Of a stretch of 13,753 nt of DNA, positions 8,201-13,312 are shown piece after piece. The notes under the pieces are model-generated. The model worked only from the letters and a program-made list of their open reading frames with translations, did no database searches and was not told where the DNA came from. Position 1 is the first letter of the stretch. Each line of letters starts with the position of its first letter. The stretch comes from Acidobacteriaceae bacterium. Lineage in GTDB: Bacteria > Acidobacteriota > Terriglobia > Terriglobales > Acidobacteriaceae. The DNA is taken from NCBI GenBank assembly GCA_030042915.1, contig JASHYS010000329.1, positions 1 through 13,753 of the forward strand, written 5' to 3'. Position numbers and translations under genes: made by a program.

Positions 8201-8959
8201 CTGCAACTGGTCGCGACGAAGGCGCGGCACCAGGTAGAGCGATGCGTTCATGCGCTCGGGAAGATCGGGAAACTGCGCGCAGTCTCCCAGGTAGTCGGAG
8301 CGCATGACCATGAGCACATAAATGCGCAAGTTGGGTTCGGCTGCGGCGTCCAAAAGCCTGCGCACCAGCGCCCGTGCCTGTTCCTGCGCCTCGGCGCCCC
8401 GGCCTGCGGCCTGCTCTTCACGAAGGTACGAAAAGATCTCCTCAAACTGGTCGGCAATCAGCAGGACGTTGGCGTCGGTTTCGAGTGAGGCGGCATCTAC
8501 CGCGCGGGCGATGCCCAGCGGCCCCTCGGCAATGATTTCCGTAGCATTGGCAACGCCCAGTCCACGCTCAAAAGCTGCGCCCAGCTCCTGCATGGGAGCG
8601 CTGCCGGGCTTGAACTCGATCACCTTCCAGCGGTGCCCGGCGGAAGGAATCATTCCGCTCTTCAGCTCCGGGAGCAGGCCGGCACGCACCAGCGAGGACT
8701 TGCCGCAGCCCGAAGAGCCCAGCACGGCCACAAACCGGTTAAGTTCGAGCTTGGAAAGCAATTCCTTGACGTGTTCGTCACGGCCGAAATAGAGGTAGGA
8801 ATCTTTCTCTTCGAAGTACCGCAGCGCCAAGTAAGGACATCCCGCAGCCTGAGCCTGCGGCGGCTCCTTGCCGTCCTTGTTCTGGTCTTCAGCGAGGCGG
8901 GGGTCTCGCTCCTCAAGGTGGTGCAGCCCGATCTCAGAATCTTGGGCGGGCTGAGTCAC
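5246..8959 (-). CDS. nSTAND1 NTPase with transmembrane helix and 14 WD40 repeats
   Basis: 1237 residues. After a polar 40-residue leader the nSTAND1 module begins with CPYLALRYFEEKDSYLYFGR. The Walker A loop is GSSGCGKSS (81-89), Walker B is VLLIADQFEEIF (165-176), an arginine follows in VLMVMRSDYLGDC (near 220), and the helical region ends with IHESVLRGWPRL (399-410). A single membrane helix spans about 508-532 (VWTLLAALFVVALAGVTVGL), preceded by basic residues. Fourteen WD40 repeats fill 594-1209, enough for two seven-bladed propellers, and the tail reads RVTRDLSPAEC. STAND proteins are signal-responsive switches: a repeat sensor binds a trigger and ATP-driven oligomerisation activates an effector. 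No effector domain is fused here; the TIR protein encoded just upstream probably serves. The start is GTG, overlapping the TIR stop as GTGA, with GGAGGG just before it. Repeat 5 has a 24-residue insert (763-786). Family is certain; trigger and role are inferred. Confidence 0.93.
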   Translation of the reverse strand: MTQPAQDSEIGLHHLEERDPRLAEDQNKDGKEPPQAQAAGCPYLALRYFEEKDSYLYFGRDEHVKELLSKLELNRFVAVLGSSGCGKSSLVRAGLLPELKSGMIPSAGHRWKVIEFKPGSAPMQELGAAFERGLGVANATEIIAEGPLGIARAVDAASLETDANVLLIADQFEEIFSYLREEQAAGRGAEAQEQARALVRRLLDAAAEPNLRIYVLMVMRSDYLGDCAQFPDLPERMNASLYLVPRLRRDQLQRAIEGPVGRDIEPAVVQRLLGEVGADSDQLPRLEHLLSRMWFAADGKRITSAHYTAVGGWKNALEQHLNQIYDGLYEGLALPQQAACRLAFQRISEIDRGRAVRRWATREQLTALCGAEADDVVKRFHREGFLRLSGLNQSTVDVIHESVLRGWPRLVGWMEEENRGAHRLRELAAAAKEADWRPGMTEQEKKAAQGIAGLTLRNLVGWRNEFHPTAVWASRYIDAGKFETALDFLNWSEAQEVKREKAAKAARLRVWTLLAALFVVALAGVTVGLIWTRQVSGSYQAAADALEQRNLDPEKSVLLAMGSVNAALTYHLPSKPAAATALHYAIITSEIRQTLQAHAQVESIAFSPDGRRVATAGDDKAAKIWDAATGKELMTLSGHGGAVHSVAFSPDGKRMATGSDDKTAKIWDAGTGKELTTLSGHTDKVESVAFSPDGRRLATGSDDKTVKIWDATTGRLLATLSGHTDKVESVAFSPDGRRLATGSDDNTARIWDAQASRELMTLCEPTSKSGPKITSCKPDEGSELKSTVESVAFSPDGKSLATGSDDKTAKIWDVESGRLLQTLSGPNTPSAHEDRIKAVAFSPDGAHLATASRDKTAKVWVARTGDLLTTLRGHKGEITSVAFNPDGKSLATTSADQTAKIWNAEQLGTEVMTLRENIWATSVAFSPDGKRLANGSDDNTAKIWDAKTGKLLMTLEGHTDWVFSVAFSPDSKRLATASYDKTAKIWNADTGKLLMTLSGHQGEVTSVAFSPDGTRLATASADKTARIWDAQTGKLLKTLSGHGDRVRSVSFSPDGARLAIGTGSDDKTARIWDAQTGKELMKPLSGHEGEVYCVAFSPNDKLLATASADGTARIWDAHTGKELIKPLRGHQGTVYSVAFSPDSKLLATGSQDNTMKVWDATTGELQMTLRGHQGQVRSVAFSPDGKLLASASADATVQVFYVDLHDLLTLARKRVTRDLSPAECEQYFGSSTCPKLP
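5333..7180 (-). repeat. Tandem WD40 repeat array, 14 units, mostly 126 bases each
   Basis: Fourteen in-frame units encode residues 594-1209 of the STAND protein, mostly 42 codons each, with the core SVAFSPDGKxLATxSxDKTAKIWDA. Lengths vary in units 1 and 8 (41 residues), 5 (61), 6 (48), 7 (43), 11 (45) and 12 (43). Each strand is one propeller blade. Confidence 0.93.
6725..6931. repeat. Near-identical DNA copies within WD40 units 3 and 4
   Basis: The 81 bases at 6851-6931 and 6725-6805 differ at only 4 positions, and the 27 encoded residues are identical. Other units differ much more. This suggests recent duplication or gene conversion between neighbouring blades. Confidence 0.85.
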
Positions 8960-10293
8960 GTGCCCTCCGCGGTAAAGTAATCAGCTGCCGCCTGCGGCTT
9001 ATCCAGCACCTGCACGGGCAGGCGTTTAAGATCGCGCAGCTTGTAGTCGTCGGGCGGAGGGCCCACGTAGATCGCACTGCGGAGATGGCGTTCCTGAATA
9101 TGGCGCCGCAGACGCAGAAACACCGTATCGAACCAGTCCCGTTCCGTGTTGCCGTAATAGATGAGGCAGCCGTCGAGCTCTTCGAGCGCTTTGACGTGCT
9201 TGGCAATGGCTTCGTCGGCAGAACCGCTCAATGGAGACACCCAGGTGCTCACGCCCTTTTGCTGCAGCATATCCAGCAGCGGCTCGGCCTCATCCGCGTT
9301 GGCGCGATCCTGGCACAGGAAGTAGATGGTCGGATTCGACCCCGCGGCCTGGCTCTCAGGCTTGGGCGGGGGCTGGGCGATCAGCACCCGGATGCGCTCT
9401 TCAATGTCCTGCTGCGAGCCAAACCACTCGAAGCCTGCATTGGTCAGATCGGTCAGTTCATCGGACTGGGCTTGAGTCCACACCAGGCGGGGTTTCCCGC
9501 TCTTGCGCGCCAAATCCAGCTGCGTCTTCACCAGGTAGTCGGCCGCAGGTCTCCGGTCCAAGGGATGGACACTCACGAAACACCGGTCCAGTGACTCCTG
9601 AATGTGTTTCTCCAGCTCGGCTGTGTCCATCTCCATCAGCTGCGCCGGCGCGGCCGGAAAAACTTCGTATTTGTGGCTCAGAGAGTTGCGCAGAATCCTC
9701 GATTGATCCAGAAAGTTATCGGCCAAGTAAACGGCCGGGCGCCCTGAGGCCGCCGGGGCTGAATCGTTCTTGGGGCTCACATTCAGAAGAACCGCCTTGA
9801 TGGCCACCGACAGGTCGCGAATGGCCTCCTTGAACTCTTGAGAAGCGGGATCGAATTCAATGGGGTTGCCGTTGCGGTTCTTTCCCCAGAATCGCGTCGC
9901 CTGGCAGGCGCTGAGCGGATGCTCCTTCGGAGCCGGGCAAATAAGTTCCACCGGAAAGATACGGCTGCGATGGGCCGCGTCACCTGTGATGCTGGATCCG
10001 CTCAGGAAGCTCTCCAGCTCTTTCTCGCAGTACTGGCTGTCAAAAAACGTAGGGCTCAGGACCGGAACCATGGTGGCCGAGTCGGCCGATGCATCCCGCA
10101 GCTTTTCGTCCCAGGTGTCTCCGGTTTTCAATCCTTCCTTATCCCAGAACGTAACCACTTCCTTGCCGATCACCCGAGTCAGGTCCTTCTTGAGTGCCTC
10201 GTAGAACGGCCGCACCCACTCCACGTCGTCGTCGCTATAGCTGATAAACAGATCGTACTTATATCCGTGTGGAAAGGCGCTTTGCGTGGCCAT
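8956..10293 (-). CDS. Triple TIR-like domain protein, partner of the STAND sensor
   Basis: 445 residues, cytosolic. Domain 1 (about 11-170) is a canonical TIR domain: YDLFISYSDDD (13-23), VVTFWDKEGLKTGDTW (46-61), MVPVLSP (75-81) and QYCEKELESF (87-96). Glu92 in the CxxE motif matches the catalytic glutamate of SARM1 and bacterial TIR NADases, so NAD+ cleavage is plausible. Domain 2 (about 186-306: PAVYLADNF, then IQESLDRCFVSVHPLD and KPRLVWTQ) and domain 3 (about 320-405: PTIYFLCQD, ALEELDGCLIYYGN, then DWFDTVFLRLR) have the same alternating strand/helix layout but no matching Glu, so they look like TIR-like scaffold or regulatory domains. A Pro-rich linker (308-312) separates 2 from 3. The start at 10293 has GAGG 6 bases upstream. 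Its stop overlaps the STAND start (GTGA), implying translational coupling and roughly equal amounts. TIR domain 1 is confident; domains 2 and 3 are fold-level calls. Confidence 0.88.
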   Translation of the reverse strand: MATQSAFPHGYKYDLFISYSDDDVEWVRPFYEALKKDLTRVIGKEVVTFWDKEGLKTGDTWDEKLRDASADSATMVPVLSPTFFDSQYCEKELESFLSGSSITGDAAHRSRIFPVELICPAPKEHPLSACQATRFWGKNRNGNPIEFDPASQEFKEAIRDLSVAIKAVLLNVSPKNDSAPAASGRPAVYLADNFLDQSRILRNSLSHKYEVFPAAPAQLMEMDTAELEKHIQESLDRCFVSVHPLDRRPAADYLVKTQLDLARKSGKPRLVWTQAQSDELTDLTNAGFEWFGSQQDIEERIRVLIAQPPPKPESQAAGSNPTIYFLCQDRANADEAEPLLDMLQQKGVSTWVSPLSGSADEAIAKHVKALEELDGCLIYYGNTERDWFDTVFLRLRRHIQERHLRSAIYVGPPPDDYKLRDLKRLPVQVLDKPQAAADYFTAEGT

Positions 10294-10345
10294 TTAGGAC
10301 CTCGATGCTCTAGCCAATCTATGCGTTAGTGGAACCGATGGGACG

Positions 10346-10375
10346 ATTCTAGCGCTGAATTGTTTTCTACTGCAA
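10346..10375 (-). promoter_or_regulatory. Candidate sigma-70 promoter of the TIR-STAND operon
   Basis: On the minus strand TTGCAG (10370-10375) and TAGAAT (10346-10351) are separated by 18 bases, inside an AT-rich stretch unlike the flanking DNA. The -10 matches TATAAT at 5 of 6 bases, the -35 at only 3. The implied leader is about 45 bases and carries GAGG before the ATG at 10293. Confidence 0.4.
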
Positions 10376-10443
10376 CTTTAAGACTTTTCCAATACAACTT
10401 AAGCTGGCACAACGGGATTCCTTCCTGAGTACCTGATCCGGCA

Positions 10444-11163
10444 CTATGGGATCGAGTAAAACGGATCGGGGTACTTGACCGAAAACTCGGCCTCCGGCTT
10501 GCCCTTTAGGTCGCTCCATTGGTCGCCCACGTTCAGTACCATGGTGTACCCGTCAGCCGCAATTTTTCCTCGTTCCTGGGTCTTGAAGTCGCCCGGCGAT
10601 TCCAATTCCGACCCGGGAGGAAGCATCGCCAGTTTCTGCCAGTTGTCGTACCCCTGCGCACGCAAGTTGCGCTCCGTGGCCGGGCGCTGCTTCTCCTGCC
10701 GCGTGCTGATGATAAAAACGTATACGCCCAAACGCTGCGCTTCCTTATAGAGCCGCAGCGTGCCGGGGATAGCCGGCGCCTGCGCGCTCTCGATCCACGC
10801 ATCGAAAGCTTCTGGAACAAATTCGAAGTCTGAATCGGAACGCTCCTGGTAATTGGAGAGCGCAGTCTCGTCGATGTCCAGAATGAGCGCCAGTTTTTCG
10901 CCGGCGCGCCGCCGTGCTGCGCGCTCCCGCAGGAAAGCAATCGCCCGGTCCGCCTGCACATCCAGGTCGTGCGCGTAACAGCCGCACTTGCACCTGCAGT
11001 CGTGATAGTCGCGCAGGTCCTTCTTCAGCACGCTCAGATTCACTATCCGCTCGCCGTCTGTATCGGCGTTGAAGGCCGGACTTTGCGGCGCCTGCGCGGA
11101 AGGAAATCGCGATCCCCAAGCCAGAACCAGCGCCGTCGCCACAATGGCCAGACACTTCTTCAT
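10444..11163 (-). CDS. Secreted HAD acid phosphatase (class B / lipoprotein e(P4)-like)
   Basis: 239 residues. The N-terminus is a signal peptide (KKCLAIVATALVLAWG, likely cleaved after SAQA near residue 25). HAD motifs: LILDIDETALSNY (Asp96 and Asp98), IISTRQEK (motif II STR, 153-155), Lys200 in ERGKIAADG, and VLNVGDQWSDL (Asp214, Asp218). DIDETxLSN and GDQWSDL are typical of the acid phosphatase class B / e(P4) superfamily, secreted enzymes that take phosphate from nucleotides and other phosphomonoesters. An odd feature is the run CRCKCGC (Cys56, 58, 60, 62), where relatives often have a Tyr/Ser/Gly segment before the Asp-rich helix. Cys4 lies in the signal peptide but not in a good lipobox. 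The start at 11163 is preceded by GAGAGGGCGGGGG. It lies downstream of the TIR operon's promoter region with its stop 150 bases away, and is divergent from the gph-like gene. Confidence 0.88.
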   Translation of the reverse strand: MKKCLAIVATALVLAWGSRFPSAQAPQSPAFNADTDGERIVNLSVLKKDLRDYHDCRCKCGCYAHDLDVQADRAIAFLRERAARRRAGEKLALILDIDETALSNYQERSDSDFEFVPEAFDAWIESAQAPAIPGTLRLYKEAQRLGVYVFIISTRQEKQRPATERNLRAQGYDNWQKLAMLPPGSELESPGDFKTQERGKIAADGYTMVLNVGDQWSDLKGKPEAEFSVKYPDPFYSIP

Positions 11164-11248
11164 CCCCCGCCCTCTCTTCTGCTACGCCAGCCAAGTGTAA
11201 ACGATACAGGCCGCCTGCCCGCTCCCGTTTCCCCGCTAAACTGAAAGC

Positions 11249-11974
11249 ATGATCCGCGTATTCCGGCCGATTCCCGTCGAGCGTTTGAAGCTCCTCGTCT
11301 TCGATCTCGACGGCACGCTCATCGATTCGGCGCAGGACCTGTGCAACAGCGTCAACGCCGCGCTCGGCGAATTCGGCCTCGGCGTCCTGCCTGAGCCAAC
11401 CATCGCCGGCTTCGTGGGCAATGGCGCGCCTCTGCTCATGCGCCGCTCCCTGGCTTTGGCCGCCGGCATCCTGCCCGGCGAGGTGGACGAGGATCTCTTC
11501 ACCAAGGCCTACGCATTCTTCCTGCAGTATTACCGCGAGCACAAGCTCGACTTCACCCACGCCTACGAAGGCGTTCTCGATGCGCTCAAGGCCTTGCATG
11601 AGCTCCACGACGCACCCGGTGGCCGCTCCCGAACCATGGCCGTGCTCACCAACAAGCCGGTGCGCCCGGCGCGCGGCATCTGCCAGGGGCTCGGCCTCGC
11701 CGATTACTTCATCCATATTTATGGCGGCGACAGTTTCCCTCAAAAAAAGCCCGACCCCTTCGGCCTGCGCTCGCTCATGGATGAAACCGGCGCCCAGCCC
11801 GATCAAACCGTAATGATCGGCGACAGCCAGGTCGACATCCAGACCGCACGCAATGCCGGCGCTTGGGCTCTGGGCTGCACCTTCGGTTTCGGTCCGCAAA
11901 ACCTCATGCAAACCCCTCCCGATGTGCTTGTCGACAGCGCGGCCGAATGGACCCGCGCCCTTAATCCCGCCTGA
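11249..11974 (+). CDS. gph: HAD-IA hydrolase, phosphoglycolate-phosphatase-like
   Basis: 241 residues, no signal peptide, cytosolic. Motif I is VFDLDGTLIDSAQDL (Asp19, Asp21), motif II is LTNKP (Thr134), motif III is Lys167 in QKKPDPFGL, and motif IV is MIGDSQVDIQTARNAG (Asp192, Asp196). The helical C1 cap lies between motifs I and II. The pattern DGTLIDSAxDL plus GDSxxDIxxARNAG is characteristic of Gph, which hydrolyses 2-phosphoglycolate formed during DNA repair or photorespiration. Close relatives act on pyrophosphate or other small phosphoesters, so the exact substrate is uncertain. The start is the ATG at 11249; only a weak GAAAG precedes it, with TAAACT a few bases further up. It is divergent from the acid phosphatase, with 85 bases between starts. 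A small hairpin follows the stop at once, then the ECF-type promoter of the next gene. Confidence 0.85.
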   Translation: MIRVFRPIPVERLKLLVFDLDGTLIDSAQDLCNSVNAALGEFGLGVLPEPTIAGFVGNGAPLLMRRSLALAAGILPGEVDEDLFTKAYAFFLQYYREHKLDFTHAYEGVLDALKALHELHDAPGGRSRTMAVLTNKPVRPARGICQGLGLADYFIHIYGGDSFPQKKPDPFGLRSLMDETGAQPDQTVMIGDSQVDIQTARNAGAWALGCTFGFGPQNLMQTPPDVLVDSAAEWTRALNPA

Positions 11975-11987
11975 AACCGGCGGTTTC
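11973..11987 (+). terminator. Small hairpin at the stop codon of the gph-like gene
   Basis: GAAACC and GGTTTC form a perfect 6-base stem around GGC, overlapping the TGA stop. No T-run follows. It may slow transcription into the next promoter at 11991 but is weak as a terminator. Confidence 0.25.
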
Positions 11988-11990
11988 CCG

Positions 11991-12020
11991 GGAACTTGCG
12001 CCCGCCCCGGCGCGTATATT
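11991..12020 (+). promoter_or_regulatory. ECF-type promoter for the polymer-forming protein gene
   Basis: GGAACTT (11991-11997), exactly 16 bases, then GTATATT (12014-12020). It matches the element at 4325-4354 in spacer length, in the shared GCGCGTA core at the -10 and in distance to the start codon (56 versus 57 bases). The predicted leader is about 21 bases and contains GGGAGGG. Confidence 0.58.
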
Positions 12021-12046
12021 GGCTGTAAAGCCGGGAGGGCGTTTCT

Positions 12047-12592
12047 ATGTCCGCGAAAATCCTTGTGCTTTGCCTGCTCTGTGCGGGATGGTTGGGTGCT
12101 GCCGTGCCCGCACGCGCCAGCCAGGATCAGGTTCAGTTCCTCCACAACATCAATATCGGTCCCGGCGAGTCGGTCCACGACGCCGTCTGCATTTTCTGCG
12201 GCGTCCATGTCCAGGGAGAAGTCGACGGCGACATCGTAGTGATCTTCGGCAACGTGCGCCTGCACGGCCAGGCCCATCACGATGTGGTCGCCGTTTTTGG
12301 CAGCGTCACCGCCGCCAGCGGCTCCTCCATCGGCGACGACCTGGTGTCGATCTTCGGCGCCGTCCGCCTGGCCGACAATGTCAGTGTCGGCAAAGACATG
12401 GTTACGCTCTTCGGCGTCTTGCATGCGCCCCGCTCCGTTTCCGTGGGCGAAGATCGCGTCGCCATCTCGCCCTGGATCGTCTTTGGCCCGCTGTTCATCG
12501 TTCTCTTCGTGGTCGTTCTCATCGTTCACGAAGTCCAGGCCCACCACCGCCGCCAGTTCTTCCCGAACTATCCACCGCCGCCGCGCCAGTAG
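12047..12592 (+). CDS. Secreted, membrane-anchored polymer-forming beta-repeat protein
   Basis: 181 residues. A signal peptide (ILVLCLLCAGWLGAAVPARA, cleaved near residue 24) is followed by at least five beta-repeats of 17-19 residues: AVCIFCGVHV, DIVVIFGNVRL, DVVAVFGSVTA, DLVSIFGAVRL and DMVTLFGVLHA. This ladder resembles the bactofilin / polymer-forming cytoskeletal (DUF583-like) fold, a short beta-solenoid that can assemble end to end. A hydrophobic helix at about 143-162 and a basic, Pro-rich tail (VQAHHRRQFF, then PPPPR) suggest a C-terminal membrane anchor with the tail in the cytoplasm, so the solenoid would lie outside the inner membrane, unlike true bactofilins. GGGAGGG lies 7 bases before the ATG. 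An ECF-like promoter matching that of the DUF4097 gene lies upstream. Family is by pattern; function is unknown. Confidence 0.82.
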   Translation: MSAKILVLCLLCAGWLGAAVPARASQDQVQFLHNINIGPGESVHDAVCIFCGVHVQGEVDGDIVVIFGNVRLHGQAHHDVVAVFGSVTAASGSSIGDDLVSIFGAVRLADNVSVGKDMVTLFGVLHAPRSVSVGEDRVAISPWIVFGPLFIVLFVVVLIVHEVQAHHRRQFFPNYPPPPRQ

Positions 12593-12641
12593 CCGCCGCC
12601 CCAACTCTTTTGCTGGCTGGAGTCCGCACCCCCAACGCATT

Positions 12642-12737
12642 GTCATCCTGGGCGAAGTCCGCCGCAACGGGGTCCCGGGCGAGCGATTTCTGCTCGCTGG
12701 GGTGTCGAGGCGGACGAATGCGAAGGATCTGCGGTTG
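12642..12737. repeat. Intergenic inverted repeat, REP-like, about 95 bases
   Basis: The block starts GTCATCCTGGGCGAAG and ends GCGAAGGATCTGCGGTTG. It contains nested inverted repeats: outer arms GTCCGCC (12657-12663) and GGCGGAC (12709-12715), and inner arms GCGAGC (12679-12684) and GCTCGC (12692-12697) around a 7-base loop. The ends resemble a dispersed intergenic repeat I associate with Acidobacteriota genomes (GTCATCCTGAGCGAAGCGAAG type); that comparison is from memory. Only one copy occurs in this window. Confidence 0.5.
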
Positions 12738-12770
12738 CCTCCTCATCCGTTCGCGGGCATCGAAATTATC

Positions 12771-12782
12771 TGAACCTGTTCA
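12771..12782. promoter_or_regulatory. Upstream operator-like palindrome TGAACCTGTTCA
   Basis: TGAAC-CT-GTTCA lies about 10 bases upstream of the -35 box of the membrane-protein promoter. It shares the TGAAC-NN-GTTCA core with the palindrome at 12824-12839; the centres are 55 bases apart. Probably a second binding site for the same dimeric regulator. Confidence 0.5.
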
Positions 12783-12791
12783 ATTTTCCAC

Positions 12792-12820
12792 TTGACGTGG
12801 CCCAGTAATAGCGTTATCTT
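12792..12820 (+). promoter_or_regulatory. Sigma-70 promoter of the membrane protein / TetR unit
   Basis: TTGACG (12792-12797), 17 bases, TATCTT (12815-12820): 5 of 6 and 4 of 6 consensus matches with ideal spacing. The predicted transcription start near 12827 falls inside the downstream palindrome, so a bound repressor would block initiation. Confidence 0.68.
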
Positions 12821-12823
12821 GTA

Positions 12824-12839
12824 TTTGAACGTGTTCAAA
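12824..12839. promoter_or_regulatory. Operator-like palindrome TTTGAACGTGTTCAAA over the transcription start
   Basis: Perfect 7-base arms around GT, 16 bases in all, placed just after the -10 box. Size, position and linkage to a TetR gene fit a TetR-family operator. The regulator encoded at 13313 is the obvious candidate. Confidence 0.65.
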
Positions 12840-12861
12840 AATGTCAAAAAGGAGGTCAACC

Positions 12862-13248
12862 ATGCATCTTCCCGCCGTCTCACCCAATCATCTCGTAACC
12901 TACTATTCCGTTTACCTTGGAGTCTGCGTCATCTTCATCGCGGCCCTCGGCCGGGTCCTGCATCGCGCCGGGCGCACCTTCCTCGCCGACGCCTTCGCAG
13001 GCAATACCGTGCTCGTTGGCGCCGTCCAGCGCCTGCTCGACATCGGGTTTTACCTCGTCAGCCTCGGCTACGTAACCCTTACCTACTCGACCGTCCTTCA
13101 GATGGACAGCTGGGACCAGGTTATCGACATCGTGAGCTGGAAGGTCGGCGGCCTGCTCCTCGTCCTGGGCGTGGCGCACATCTTCAACCTGCTCGTGCTG
13201 GCCGTATTGCGCATGCGTGGCAATGCATCCCATCGGGCCTCGGCCTGA
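12862..13248 (+). CDS. Small integral membrane protein of unknown function
   Basis: 128 residues with three or four hydrophobic segments: about 12-30 (TYYSVYLGVCVIFIAALG), 48-75 (LVGAVQRLL, then IGFYLVSLGYVTLTY) and 95-117 (VGGLLLVLGVAHIFNLLVLA). It ends in a short basic tail. There are no catalytic motifs and I do not recognise the family. The start at 12862 is chosen over the in-frame ATG at 12841 because a near-perfect AAGGAGGT ends 6 bases before 12862 and 12841 has none. It is expressed from a good sigma-70 promoter bracketed by two palindromes. The TetR gene follows 64 bases downstream on the same strand with no terminator seen. This suggests that the regulator controls itself and this protein, perhaps as part of a membrane-stress or efflux response; the genes beyond the window edge may clarify that. 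Confidence 0.85.
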   Translation: MHLPAVSPNHLVTYYSVYLGVCVIFIAALGRVLHRAGRTFLADAFAGNTVLVGAVQRLLDIGFYLVSLGYVTLTYSTVLQMDSWDQVIDIVSWKVGGLLLVLGVAHIFNLLVLAVLRMRGNASHRASA

Positions 13249-13312
13249 ATCGGATAGACTTCACGTCCCAAGCCGCAGCAGTTCACCTACCATTTCTGCG
13301 AAGGGAGCGAGC

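Noticed and set aside
10745..12667. Very long reverse-strand open frame (640 codons) across the acid phosphatase, gph-like and polymer-forming genes
   Set aside because: It is antisense to two genes with clear HAD motifs and a signal-peptide protein, and in its last part runs in another frame of the acid phosphatase. Its composition (Gly/Ala/Glu/Asp/Arg-rich, no domain) is the normal shadow in high-GC DNA.
12593..12773. Possible small gene over the intergenic repeat
   Set aside because: Frames here read through an inverted repeat without a ribosome-binding site; such reading frames over dispersed repeats are usually spurious.
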